A stretch of DNA of 47,637 bases from contig JADHWH010000006.1 in NCBI GenBank assembly GCA_016783555.1, positions 1 to 47,637 on the forward strand, in the 5' to 3' direction. Shown here in pieces: positions 14,814-23,061 of the stretch (position 1 is its first letter; every line of letters begins with the position of its first letter). The notes under the pieces were generated by a model. The model saw nothing but the letters and a program-made list of their open reading frames with translations. It was not told the origin of the DNA and did not search any database. The position numbers and the translations under genes were made by a program. The stretch comes from Candidatus Omnitrophota bacterium. Lineage in GTDB: Bacteria > Omnitrophota > Gorgyraeia > JABMRJ01.

Positions 14814-15935
14814 TTACCTCCTTAACTTCCTTATCTGCTGAAGCATGTTGCCCAATTCCTCAATCACCACTCTGCCCATCGCAAATTTCACGCGCGGCCC
14901 GGCTCCTATCTTAGGCCTATCCATGGGGCCTTTTATGACAAAGTCGAATACTATATCTCCCCTGCCTGATCTAAGATACGGGGCCAGTTTGTTCACTGAG
15001 ACTTCTAAAAACCGGGCGTTCTCCATGCCGCGATCTATAACAAGGTTCAACCTGTGAAAAAAAATCGTTGTCAGAGAATCCGCGTAATTATCCCTGACGG
15101 AAAATCTGGTCTCGGAACTAAAAACGCCCTCGTTAAAGGAGAACGGCGTATAGCTGTTAAAGTACGGAAGGAATTGCATAAGGTCGATATCTCTTGTGTT
15201 AATGTTTAGGTCCGCATCAATTTTATTCTCCAAAACAGACGCTTCGGCATCAAGCTTGAAATACCCCCTCCCGAGCCTTGTAGGCATTCCAAACGTTATC
15301 TCGCATCTCAATGGAATGGCGCCGTAACGCGGCTCCTTCTCCGGCTCGGCCGCAAAAGCGACATTAAGCTCATCGCACTTTATAGAAAACGGCCCCTCGG
15401 CAACGAAATAATCCTCGAAATTAATCACCGAATCGCGTATATAGAGGGCCTTGACATTCTTTACAAAATTATAAAATTCGGCGGCCCCTCCTTCTGCCGA
15501 CGCGGCATAGGCGACTCCTCTTTCTTGTATCACCGGGTTAATGCAATTAGACAGATTAAAAAGACCGTCACGGTTTCTTACTATATTCAAAGACCCTCTC
15601 TCTATAATAATCCTCTCTACGACTACCTTACCCTCTTTTTGAAACCTCTCTTCGTTTAATTCGACGCTAAACCTTTCGGCATTAAAGACGTTCTCCTCGC
15701 CGAAACCTACTTCGGCCGGTATGGTAAAACCTTTAAAATTAATCGCATATTGATCGGGGCTTACAGAAATGGCCTCGAAGCTGACCTTTCTTTTAATAAG
15801 CGCGCTAAGCACATCTTGCAGCACATCCTTTCCGTAATACTTCATATAGAGCACTATGCCGCCTATTATAACGGCCATTAGAAGCGCGCAGATAACCAGA
15901 ATTTTAAACAGAAGTTTTATCAGTTTCATGCTCAT
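14814..15935 (-). CDS. AsmA/DUF748-like inner-membrane protein
   Basis: One N-terminal membrane helix (about 8-32) and a large periplasmic beta-rich region: VSFEAISVSPDQYAINFKGF and VERIIIERGSLNIVRNRDGL resemble the repeated strands of the AsmA/DUF748 family, bridge-like proteins that act in envelope lipid or outer-membrane homeostasis. At 373 residues it is shorter than usual for DUF748. The start directly follows the T-tract of a long hairpin (15942-16000), so transcription into it may be limited by attenuation. There is no clear Shine-Dalgarno for ATG 15935; ATG 15929 is the alternative. Confidence 0.7.
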   Translation of the reverse strand: MSMKLIKLLFKILVICALLMAVIIGGIVLYMKYYGKDVLQDVLSALIKRKVSFEAISVSPDQYAINFKGFTIPAEVGFGEENVFNAERFSVELNEERFQKEGKVVVERIIIERGSLNIVRNRDGLFNLSNCINPVIQERGVAYAASAEGGAAEFYNFVKNVKALYIRDSVINFEDYFVAEGPFSIKCDELNVAFAAEPEKEPRYGAIPLRCEITFGMPTRLGRGYFKLDAEASVLENKIDADLNINTRDIDLMQFLPYFNSYTPFSFNEGVFSSETRFSVRDNYADSLTTIFFHRLNLVIDRGMENARFLEVSVNKLAPYLRSGRGDIVFDFVIKGPMDRPKIGAGPRVKFAMGRVVIEELGNMLQQIRKLRR

Positions 15936-16000
15936 AAAAAAAGAGCATCTCTCAATACTTATCAGCTCTTCGCAATAAGCAAATGAGAGGTGCCCTCATC
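15936..16000 (-). terminator. Terminator/attenuator hairpin directly before DUF748-like start
   Basis: On the minus strand GAGGGCACCTCTCA pairs with TGAGAGATGCTC, with inner pairs CTTAT/ATAAG, followed by TTTTTTT. The T-tract touches the ATG of the next gene. A second small hairpin, ATGCTC/GAGCAT, spans that start. The gap between the two genes is only 67 bp, so it is either a terminator with read-through or a regulated attenuator. Confidence 0.65.
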
Positions 16001-16002
16001 TC

Positions 16003-16467
16003 TTATTTAATCTCTTCAGTTCCCCTTACTCTCTTTTGTATCCTATCTGCTTCCGTGCCCACGTATTGACCGACATCCTTGATGAGTCCGGTCAGCGTTC
16101 GGCCTGATTTAGGCTTTGTGTCATCCTTCGGCAGGTCGATCCGTCCCGGCGAGAAATTAGCCGCGTAGCCCTCAAAGAAGTCTTTCTTCTCGCCTCTTCT
16201 CCTCCACGGCATGAGGCTGCCGCTCAGAGTAGTCGCGGGCTCTTTAATCCCCATGGCCTTTCTCTCTTCGGCCGTCCTCTTCCACTTCAAAAACTTACAG
16301 TCCAGATTAGACAAGCGCTTGATCTTCTTTGCCTTCTCGGAATTTGCATCAAGCGTCTTCTTGGAATACTTAGTCCTGTAATTCTCTTTCCAGCCGGCGT
16401 ATGCTGGACCAGGCACAAGCGAAATCAGAAAAATCGCGATAATCATAAATACTAAAACCTTCTTCAT
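16003..16467 (-). CDS. Basic exported protein, unknown
   Basis: Signal peptide ending in AYA, and a highly basic mature part of about 130 residues with no membrane helix (YRTKYSKKTLDANSEKAKKIKRL, MPWRRRGEKKDF). A PKSGRTLTGLIKDVGQYVGTEADRIQKRV helix closes it. No family recognised. Strong ribosome site (AGGAG 8 nt before ATG) and a consensus promoter at 16550-16522. Confidence 0.65.
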   Translation of the reverse strand: MKKVLVFMIIAIFLISLVPGPAYAGWKENYRTKYSKKTLDANSEKAKKIKRLSNLDCKFLKWKRTAEERKAMGIKEPATTLSGSLMPWRRRGEKKDFFEGYAANFSPGRIDLPKDDTKPKSGRTLTGLIKDVGQYVGTEADRIQKRVRGTEEIK

Positions 16468-16521
16468 ATGCCAGGCTCCTTTTTTTACCCGTACTTATAT
16501 ATTAGTACGCAGGTTTATATA

Positions 16522-16550
16522 AGTATAACATATGGTTTCAATATATGCAA
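16522..16550 (-). promoter_or_regulatory. Promoter of basic exported protein gene
   Basis: Minus strand TTGCAT (16550-16545), 17-bp spacer, TATACT (16527-16522). A palindrome GTACTTATATATTAGTAC (16491-16508) in the leader could be an operator or a 5' hairpin. Confidence 0.7.
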
Positions 16551-16626
16551 TATCAAAGGCAGCGGGCAAATATTTAGTTGCAATTACGCTTGAATATATA
16601 TAATATAGAACGAGATGAGGTTGTAA

Positions 16627-17457
16627 ATGGGCGATATTATATCCAAAGAATCTTCGTTTAAGGGGTATGACGGCATAGAACTTTTTTACCAGGCATGGCT
16701 CCCTAAAAGAGAAAGAGGGTCTATTGTAATAGTCCACGGGGCAGGTGAGCACTCCTCGAGGTATGCCCATGTGGGAGATTATTTCGCAAATCTGGGCTAT
16801 GCGGTATACGCATATGACCAGCGCGGACACGGCCGTTCCCGCGGCAGGCGCGGCTGCGTAAAGAATTTTAATGAATATATCCTGGATCTAAAAAGATTCG
16901 CTAGTCGACTTTCAGCAAAAGAGAATATCTTTATACTCGGCCATAGCCTCGGCGGTCTTATAGCCATACGCTTCACAATGGATTATCCGGAAGGCATTAC
17001 CGGTCTCATCGCAACCTCGCCTGTCTTAGGCCTTAACATGCGCGTCCCCGCCTGGAAAAAATTTCTCGCGTATGCGCTGCATTTAATATACCCGACTTTT
17101 ACATTGATTGACGATGCTATCCCTTCGCGCTATTTATCGCATGATACTAATGTCTGTGAGTCATGCGACAATGATCCGCTTGTTCATAAGTTGCGCAGCG
17201 TTCGTTTCTTCACTGAATACTTAAAGACAAGCATCCGCACAACCGGTGAACCCGGGAAATTAAAGACGCCCTGCCTCATCCTTCAGGCCGGAGACGATAA
17301 GATAGCGTCTGTGGAAGCTGTTAAGAGATTCTATCAGAAAATATCCTCTGAGAAAAAAACCTTAAAGATATATCCTCACTTTTACCACGAGATATTAAAT
17401 GAAACAGATAAGGAGAAGGTCCTTAGGGATATCAGGGAGTTTCTTGAATCTTTCTAG
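16627..17457 (+). CDS. Alpha/beta hydrolase, monoacylglycerol-lipase-like
   Basis: The full hydrolase set is visible: oxyanion region VIVHGAGEHSSRY, DQRGHGRS, nucleophile elbow GHSLGG with Ser about 107, acid in AGDDKIAS (about 223) and His about 254 in YHEILNE. The order and length of 276 match the serine aminopeptidase/lysophospholipase (Hydrolase_4) group. It has no signal peptide, so it acts in the cytosol on lysolipids or monoacylglycerols, by family. Its 3' end overlaps the convergent ATP-grasp gene by 26 bp. Confidence 0.85.
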   Translation: MGDIISKESSFKGYDGIELFYQAWLPKRERGSIVIVHGAGEHSSRYAHVGDYFANLGYAVYAYDQRGHGRSRGRRGCVKNFNEYILDLKRFASRLSAKENIFILGHSLGGLIAIRFTMDYPEGITGLIATSPVLGLNMRVPAWKKFLAYALHLIYPTFTLIDDAIPSRYLSHDTNVCESCDNDPLVHKLRSVRFFTEYLKTSIRTTGEPGKLKTPCLILQAGDDKIASVEAVKRFYQKISSEKKTLKIYPHFYHEILNETDKEKVLRDIREFLESF

Positions 17458-18517
17458 GCGGCAATTCTTTAAAATGCCTCGTCAGGTGTTTGGCCAGATT
17501 AAAGATCCTCTTTCTGGGAAAGCCGGGGAATACGTTTATATCAAGGACGTAAATATTTTTCATATCCTCATCTATTATAATATCGACTCCGGCAAAATTC
17601 AACCCGGCGCTTTTTGCGGCCGCGATCGCCTCTCTTTCCGCGCGCCTTATAAGAGATTTCGGCAGGGGGCGTAAAAACGCGGCGTACTCTCCGGCACCAC
17701 TCTGCGAGATGTTTGTCGTTATATCGTCAGGGTCGCTAGACTTCGGATATATAAAAAGGGCCTTTCCGAAGAAGACGTATATCCTTAAATCAAACTTCTT
17801 TCCTTTTAATGTTAAAAAATCGACCGCATCCTCCATATAAAAATCGCCATTAAATAACTTTTCGATGAACCTATCTTTTCCCGTTATATCTCTAAATCTC
17901 CAGCCGTAATCCGACTTACGGCTGAGGACTCTATTATTTCTAAAGAGAAAATTCGTCTTCCACTGCCGAGGACTTATATAGGTAATCCCTTTGCCCATAG
18001 AGCCGTATCGGGGTTTAAGAAAAAACGAGCGCCCCTTTGACAGATGATTATAAAGCGCGCGAAGCCCCTTAACGTTGTAGAGTCTGGGGGTAGGAACCTT
18101 CTTCTTCAGCATGAGCCTCTTGACAGCAAGTTTATCGCGATATCCCGCTGAGAGGCGCGGTGAATTTATATAATGAATCCTCTTTCCTTTAAAACTCTTT
18201 CTTACGGTCGATTCGACCCTTTTAAAAAAGTTGTCGAATTTTTTATAGAACTTCTTATTTCCGTATATACCTTTATAGCGGGCGGGCTCTATGTATCTAT
18301 TCCAGTAATCAAAAGGAAAGAAGAGGAAAAAAAGTATATCTTTAGTCTTAACCTTAGGCGTGTTGCCCTCAAGAAGTCTTTTATAGCTTATGGCGTAGTA
18401 TGCCACGCGGGAATTGGAAAAACGTTTTTTCTCTTTGTGCAGTTTTCTTAAAGCGTCGAAGTCGGCTCTGTCTCCAACAGCTACCAGGCTGTAATCCTGC
18501 CCTGCTCTTTTCTTCAT
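17432..18517 (-). CDS. ATP-grasp ligase-like protein
   Basis: The C-terminal two thirds form an ATP-grasp domain: FFLKPRYGSMGKGITYI (ATP-binding lysine and glycine loop), FDLRIYVFFGKALFIYPKSS, GVDIIIDEDMKNIYVLDINVFPGF (metal-binding acidic and Asn residues). The N-terminal part is a pre-ATP-grasp region with DYWNRYIEPARY. Similar to RimK/YheCD-type carboxylate-amine ligases, so it probably joins an amino acid or peptide to an acid. Its start overlaps the LKR-like gene by 4 bp, which suggests they act in one pathway. Confidence 0.75.
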   Translation of the reverse strand: MKKRAGQDYSLVAVGDRADFDALRKLHKEKKRFSNSRVAYYAISYKRLLEGNTPKVKTKDILFFLFFPFDYWNRYIEPARYKGIYGNKKFYKKFDNFFKRVESTVRKSFKGKRIHYINSPRLSAGYRDKLAVKRLMLKKKVPTPRLYNVKGLRALYNHLSKGRSFFLKPRYGSMGKGITYISPRQWKTNFLFRNNRVLSRKSDYGWRFRDITGKDRFIEKLFNGDFYMEDAVDFLTLKGKKFDLRIYVFFGKALFIYPKSSDPDDITTNISQSGAGEYAAFLRPLPKSLIRRAEREAIAAAKSAGLNFAGVDIIIDEDMKNIYVLDINVFPGFPRKRIFNLAKHLTRHFKELPPRKIQETP

Positions 18518-19830
18518 AAGGCCTTGCTGCGCAAGATGCTTCTTAAATGCCTGTAGGGCGGGGTCAGCTTTTTCTGCTGGACTATGACGGCTCTTCTTAC
18601 TTCGGCAGGTATCGCGACATGGTTTGCTATATCCTTAACGCCGTGCGCGGCGACTTGATATACATACTCCCGCACAAGCAGGCTAAAATCCCTGGAGGCG
18701 TCTTTAGGCAATTCTGTCGGCAGGTTATCTCTTGAGAGTATAGCTATTCCGTCGGTCTTGTAGCCGTCCGCGTATTCATCTTTCTTGGGATTATAGGTAT
18801 ATGTAGGATTGAAAAAAGTCGTGGCCTTATAAGTTAATTCTACAGACCCCGCTATATCACAGGAGATATCGCCTATAAACTCGAGTCTGAATCTCTTGCC
18901 ATAAAGCCTTCTTATCATGCTCTTGGTAACCAGTCTTGGGAATTTTTTATCCCAGTAGCTTCCGTTAATCAATATATTTAAATGCGGCAGGTACCTGTCC
19001 ATGTTTGATTCAAACTTTTGAGGATGCCTTAGGTACTCCTCAAAATAGAACCCCTTCTTGTCTTTGGACCGGAGTTTCTCTTCGCGCAAAAAGACAATCT
19101 TGTAGATTTTGTTCCGCACCTTGCCCTGGTGGCGCACAAATCTTTCCATATCCCTCGGGTGTATCTCTATCGGATCAAGGGGCCCCAGTATCTCGCTTGC
19201 CCCCTGGCTGACATGACCGTGGCCGGTAATGCCGATGATAAACGGGGATATTCTTCTATCGAACCCATCCTTGCGTATTTTATTCGAAAGCCTTGACATA
19301 GCATTCTTTAATTCCCTAAATGAAGAGTACTCGCTTGCCGGCCGAATCGCGGTAAAAGGATTTCTTATCCCTTTGTGTTTCAACCTCTTCCCCAGATAAT
19401 ATAAAGAATCTACGGTGCCGCAGATCCCAGCCATCCTTCCGAAATAGCAAAGACGGTTTCCCGCGCCGTCGGTAATCTTCTCATAGTCTACGAGGGTAAT
19501 ATTTCTATTTACCGATTCCTTGATTATCGACAAGTTTTTAGAATTGCCCTTTGTGGTGTGTGAAAATACCATATAGACGCTGTTTCTATACAGGCTGTGC
19601 GCGTCGGGTTCTTTAATCCCCAATAAGAGAGAGGCATTCTTAAACTTATCTACAATCTTGGCGCCGGAGGCTTTATATTCGGCGTCCCTAAAGGCCCTTG
19701 CCGGGCTCGATTCGACCTCTATATCTATCTTACGTTTTTTTAGCCACAAAACATCCGGCGGGCTTAAGGGCGCCCTGAACTCATCAGGCCTTCTCTCTCT
19801 CAAAACGCCTATGGTAAGACCCTTTCTCAT
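18514..19830 (-). CDS. Lysine-ketoglutarate-reductase-like (saccharopine/AlaDH family) protein
   Basis: The N-terminus is the AlaDh/PNT_N domain: IGVLRERRPDEFRAPLSPPD, VLLGIKEPDA-like strand and FSHTTKGNSKNL. DYEKITDGAGNRLCYFGRMAG follows, matching the LKR half of plant and animal LKR/SDH. Then comes ITGHGHVSQGASEIL, the dinucleotide-binding turn. No saccharopine dehydrogenase half is attached. It could form or oxidise saccharopine or another opine-like secondary amine using NAD(P)H. The preferred start is ATG 19830, one base after the MscS stop. It is paired with an ATP-grasp gene. Confidence 0.75.
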   Translation of the reverse strand: MRKGLTIGVLRERRPDEFRAPLSPPDVLWLKKRKIDIEVESSPARAFRDAEYKASGAKIVDKFKNASLLLGIKEPDAHSLYRNSVYMVFSHTTKGNSKNLSIIKESVNRNITLVDYEKITDGAGNRLCYFGRMAGICGTVDSLYYLGKRLKHKGIRNPFTAIRPASEYSSFRELKNAMSRLSNKIRKDGFDRRISPFIIGITGHGHVSQGASEILGPLDPIEIHPRDMERFVRHQGKVRNKIYKIVFLREEKLRSKDKKGFYFEEYLRHPQKFESNMDRYLPHLNILINGSYWDKKFPRLVTKSMIRRLYGKRFRLEFIGDISCDIAGSVELTYKATTFFNPTYTYNPKKDEYADGYKTDGIAILSRDNLPTELPKDASRDFSLLVREYVYQVAAHGVKDIANHVAIPAEVRRAVIVQQKKLTPPYRHLRSILRSKAL

Positions 19831-19831
19831 A

Positions 19832-20890
19832 TTAGCCTGCCTTCTCCTGGTCATAATTAATAGCCTTTATCGGGAACGGTATTATAATGCCTTCTTTCGC
19901 GTATCTCTTATGCAGCCTCTTTATGAATTCATGCTTGACGAGGTAGTTATCCACAAACTCCTTTGCGCGCAGGATAACCGTAAAATTTATGCTGAAATCC
20001 GCGAATGTATGGTACCGTATAAAAGGCTTGAAGTCCGGGACGCCGCCCTTGACGGCCTTCATTACCTCTTCTCCCACTTCTATCGTAACCTTCTCAACAT
20101 AGACCAAATCTGAATTGTAATGAACGCCGACCTGAACGAGCACGGCAAGGTCTTGCTGGGGATAATAATAATTCAGGACCTTTGAATTAGTCAGCACCTT
20201 ATTGGGTATCACTACCACATTATTGGGCAGCATCCTTACCCAGGTCGACCTCCAGCCTATCTTATGTACGTATCCCTCTTCGCCCGAATCAAGCTTCACA
20301 AACTGGCCGACTTTTACCGGCTTGTCGATGACCAGCTGTATCCCGGCGAAGAAATTCTCAAGCGTCGGCTGCAGGGCAAGCGCAACCGCCAAAGAGCCGA
20401 CACCTAAGGAAGCTATTATGGGCGTTATAGAGATTCCAAAGCTATCCAGTAGTATAAGAACGCCCAATCCCAGCACAACTATCCTGACAATACCCTGGGC
20501 AACATTTCCTGAGGTCTTTAAGATATCGACCTTCTCGGAATATGTCTTTATAAGACTTCTTAAGAGCCTGTCAAAAAACATGATAATTGCAAGAACCGTA
20601 GTTACCCTTAAACCCACGAAGAAGTACCTGGTAAGTTCGCCGTCAACACCAAAAGGGCCTATCTTCTCTAAAACGACTGCGCCGGTTACGAAGATTAAAA
20701 GGGTAAGCGGCAAGTCCGCCGAATCAAGCACGATATTATCTATCTCCGTCTTTGTCCTATCGGCCAGCCTGCGTATCTGGCCATAAATCACCTTTTTGAT
20801 TATAAGCAATACGCTGACCCACAGAAAATAGACAACAGGCGCCCAGATCCAGGGCGGTATCTCTATACCTAATATTGTTAACGCTTTCAT
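19832..20890 (-). CDS. MscS-family mechanosensitive channel
   Basis: Four to five membrane helices fill the first 170 residues. The pore helix is ASLGVGSLAVALALQPTLENFFAG, with the glycine/alanine pattern of MscS TM3. The beta domain follows (VKVGQFVKLDSGEEGYVHKIGWRSTWVRM and NNVVVIPNKVLTNSKV), then the alpha-beta end domain. It should open under membrane tension to release solutes. It heads the LKR-like/ATP-grasp gene set. A TATAAT with TTGATT is upstream. Confidence 0.9.
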   Translation of the reverse strand: MKALTILGIEIPPWIWAPVVYFLWVSVLLIIKKVIYGQIRRLADRTKTEIDNIVLDSADLPLTLLIFVTGAVVLEKIGPFGVDGELTRYFFVGLRVTTVLAIIMFFDRLLRSLIKTYSEKVDILKTSGNVAQGIVRIVVLGLGVLILLDSFGISITPIIASLGVGSLAVALALQPTLENFFAGIQLVIDKPVKVGQFVKLDSGEEGYVHKIGWRSTWVRMLPNNVVVIPNKVLTNSKVLNYYYPQQDLAVLVQVGVHYNSDLVYVEKVTIEVGEEVMKAVKGGVPDFKPFIRYHTFADFSINFTVILRAKEFVDNYLVKHEFIKRLHKRYAKEGIIIPFPIKAINYDQEKAG

Positions 20891-20916
20891 ATTTCACCCC
20901 TATTTTGCATGTATGT

Positions 20917-20944
20917 ATTATACACAAGGCATATTATAAATCAA
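20917..20944 (-). promoter_or_regulatory. Promoter of MscS gene
   Basis: Minus strand TTGATT (20944-20939), 16-bp spacer, TATAAT (20922-20917), followed by GGGGTG and ATG 20890. Confidence 0.65.
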
Positions 20945-20960
20945 GTCCTCTATGCTCTTT

Positions 20961-22142
20961 TTACTCTTCCTTAAAAACAAACTTGAAGTCCTGTATAAAA
21001 GCTGTATCGGGATTATCCCTTATAAATTTCAGGAAGTGCCTTGCGCTCTCTGCATGTTTGCTGCCAGAGTCTATCTCTACGACCTTTTCGAGTTCGCTTT
21101 TGGCGCGGGAGGGGTTATTGTAGTAATTAAAAAACCACACAGCCAGATTATAGTGGGCAATCTGATCTGCCGGCTTCAAATTGACAATCTTCTCGTATTG
21201 TTTTGCCATAATATCGAAACGCTTTAAATCCAAATATTTACTGCAGAGGTTATGCAGGGCAAATATATAGTAGTCGACCAAATCCTCTTCAATCTCCGGC
21301 ATCTCTTCCACCGCTTCTTTGAAGACCTCAAACTCTGCCATGGCCTCTTCTTTTTTTTCTTGAAAGAGGTATGACCTGGCTAAGAAAAAATGGCCAGGGG
21401 GATAATCCGGTGCGTCTTCTACGGCTTTCTCAAACAGCTTAGTCGCTGCGTTCTTGGCATCGAGGTTCCAGTATATGTCGCCGAGGCGGACAATGACCGT
21501 ATAGTCGGTGGGGTCTTTTTCAACGGCATCCTTAAAACCCTTCTCTGCTTCTTTATAAAACCCTGCCGCATAATAGACTTCTCCTTTTAGCCTGTCAAGG
21601 TCGGGATACTCTGCCTTATTATCTTTCAGCCATACGATATGAGTGGCGGCGACAATCGGACTATGCGCTCCGTCTTCCAGAAGACTATTTAAAACCGCAA
21701 AATGGCCGAATGCCATCTTCTCCTTTATGGTATCGCGGTTGGCATCTTCATCTTCTCGGAGCAAACTATAAAGATCTTCTATCTCCTGGAGCATCCGCCG
21801 ATTATCGTCTATGGCGGTCATCGCGGATGAAATCTGCCTGGCGGTTATGCCCTGCGGGTTGGCATCCTTCGCCATTTTAAAGAATTCATATGACTTTTCG
21901 TATTCCATATTGCCGTAGTGTGAAGCCCCAAGGTCCAGATAGAGGCGGGGATTGTTCGGATGGTCTTTTAAAAGGAGCGTCAAATCATCTATCAAGCGCG
22001 CATAGTCACCGCTTAATATTATCTTACGTTCTATCTGGGCGATCTTACCATCTAAATCTTCTGCCCTGCAAATATCCTCATTTCTGATGAAGCCAAGCAA
22101 TATGAGGATTATTAAAGCAAATAAGACCTGCCTACTTTTCAT
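20961..22142 (-). CDS. Exported TPR-repeat protein
   Basis: Signal peptide or anchor at residues 3-20, then at least six TPR-like pairs: NPRLYLDLGASHYGNMEYEKSYEFF, PDLDRLKGEVYYAAGFYKEAEKGF, YTVIVRLGDIYWNLDAKNAATKLF and others, each with the Ala/Gly and Tyr spacing of TPRs. Such scaffolds hold protein complexes in the periplasm. Its start lies inside the end of the upstream zinc-ribbon gene (11-bp overlap), so the two are likely translated in sequence. Confidence 0.8.
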   Translation of the reverse strand: MKSRQVLFALIILILLGFIRNEDICRAEDLDGKIAQIERKIILSGDYARLIDDLTLLLKDHPNNPRLYLDLGASHYGNMEYEKSYEFFKMAKDANPQGITARQISSAMTAIDDNRRMLQEIEDLYSLLREDEDANRDTIKEKMAFGHFAVLNSLLEDGAHSPIVAATHIVWLKDNKAEYPDLDRLKGEVYYAAGFYKEAEKGFKDAVEKDPTDYTVIVRLGDIYWNLDAKNAATKLFEKAVEDAPDYPPGHFFLARSYLFQEKKEEAMAEFEVFKEAVEEMPEIEEDLVDYYIFALHNLCSKYLDLKRFDIMAKQYEKIVNLKPADQIAHYNLAVWFFNYYNNPSRAKSELEKVVEIDSGSKHAESARHFLKFIRDNPDTAFIQDFKFVFKEE

Positions 22143-22473
22143 ATTCGGTACCCTTTGAATCTTTTTTCAACATCTCATCGATTAAGTCCATCTTTCGTTC
22201 GTAATTTTCGAGCAGCTTGATGCTCTTAGACGTTGATCGCGGAATTTCCTTTACCGCATCCCAAAACAGAGAAAGCTCTTGCCCGAAAGCGCGCATCTTA
22301 ACCTTAAATTGCCTTAACTGCGCGGGGTGGGTCTTTGAGTATATTACAAGCGAAAGAATAATAATAAGAAATATTATACGGCGAAACCAGATACCCCTTA
22401 CCTTCTTATGGCAATATCTGCAGACCAGGGCATCGTCCTGAATCGTCTCCGCGCAGTACGGGCATTTCTTCAC
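22132..22473 (-). CDS. Zinc-ribbon membrane protein
   Basis: Two CxxC pairs (KCPYCAET and CRYCHKK) form an N-terminal zinc ribbon, then a membrane helix (WFRRIIFLIIILSLVIYS) and a charged helical tail. The track start at 22491 reads through the arm of repeat copy 4. GTG 22473 is preferred, since AGGAGG lies 9 nt before it. The four-cysteine ribbon is like those in envelope proteins of unknown task. It precedes and overlaps the TPR gene. Confidence 0.7.
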   Translation of the reverse strand: MKKCPYCAETIQDDALVCRYCHKKVRGIWFRRIIFLIIILSLVIYSKTHPAQLRQFKVKMRAFGQELSLFWDAVKEIPRSTSKSIKLLENYERKMDLIDEMLKKDSKGTEYEK

Positions 22474-22532
22474 CCCGTTAGACCTCCTCATACCCGCTAG
22501 ATCTCTTCGTCGACCTTCAGAGGTCTAACGGG
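22474..22532. repeat. CCCGTTAGA element, copy 4 (at a start codon)
   Basis: A 59-bp element with arms CCCGTTAGACCTC and GAGGTCTAACGGG, plus an internal CCCGCTAGATCTC. Flanks are TTCAC (22469-22473) and TTCAT (22534-22538). On the minus strand the distal arm carries GGAGG and ends directly before GTG 22473, the same layout as copy 3. It nearly fills the gap between the thioesterase and zinc-ribbon genes. Confidence 0.8.
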
Positions 22533-22542
22533 GTTCATCGGT

Positions 22543-22935
22543 TCATCCTCCAAGAGACGCGGATACGTCTTTCGGCATTACTACAGGTTTAAAGTTTGTG
22601 TCTATCAAAACAAGCCTTGTCCTGCATTCAGTAAGAAGGGTCTCGTCTCTTTTAATCTCTTGATAAAAGTATAGCGATGCGGGTTTAACCTTCTCTATTC
22701 TGGAGGAGATTATAATCTCCTCTCCGTATTTAGCCGGGGCTCTGTATTTTATCTGGACATCTCCCACCGCAAATAATATACCCTTTTTTGCCAACTCGTT
22801 TAAATCTACGCCCTTCGAGCGCAGATGCTCGGTCCTGGCCTCTTCGCAGAACTTAAGATAGTTTGAGTAGTATACCACGCCGCCGCAGTCGGTATCGTGA
22901 TAGTATATCCGTTTTTTTAGTTCAAAGTTATCCAT
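22543..22935 (-). CDS. Hotdog acyl-CoA thioesterase (YbgC/4HBT family)
   Basis: Hotdog-fold domain of 130 residues with YYHDTDCGGVVYYSNYLKFCEEART, where the Asp and the following Gly-Val-Val-Tyr are the family hallmark, and a mid-strand FAVGDVQIKYRAPAKYGEEI. It hydrolyses acyl-CoA or acyl-ACP thioesters in the cytosol; YbgC members often associate with the Tol-Pal or lipid pathways. There is no tol gene here. It has its own promoter (22985-22957), divergent from the REC gene. Confidence 0.85.
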   Translation of the reverse strand: MDNFELKKRIYYHDTDCGGVVYYSNYLKFCEEARTEHLRSKGVDLNELAKKGILFAVGDVQIKYRAPAKYGEEIIISSRIEKVKPASLYFYQEIKRDETLLTECRTRLVLIDTNFKPVVMPKDVSASLGG

Positions 22936-22956
22936 ATCTCATAACCTCGCCATATG

Positions 22957-22985
22957 ATTATACCTTCTATAACCAAATTTAGCAA
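22957..22985 (-). promoter_or_regulatory. Promoter of thioesterase gene
   Basis: Minus strand TTGCTA (22985-22980), 17-bp spacer, TATAAT (22962-22957), back-to-back with the promoter at 23013-23041. Confidence 0.7.
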
Positions 22986-23012
22986 GAGCTCCTATTTTTA
23001 CCAAGTTTTTAT

Positions 23013-23041
23013 TTGCATTATTGAGATTATTAGTATATAAT
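23013..23041 (+). promoter_or_regulatory. Promoter of REC-PilZ gene pair
   Basis: TTGCAT (23013-23018), 17-bp spacer, TATAAT (23036-23041). Since TATAAT covers the track start TTG 23041, that start cannot be right. Confidence 0.75.
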
Positions 23042-23061
23042 TGTTCGAAAAGGAGCAAGCA

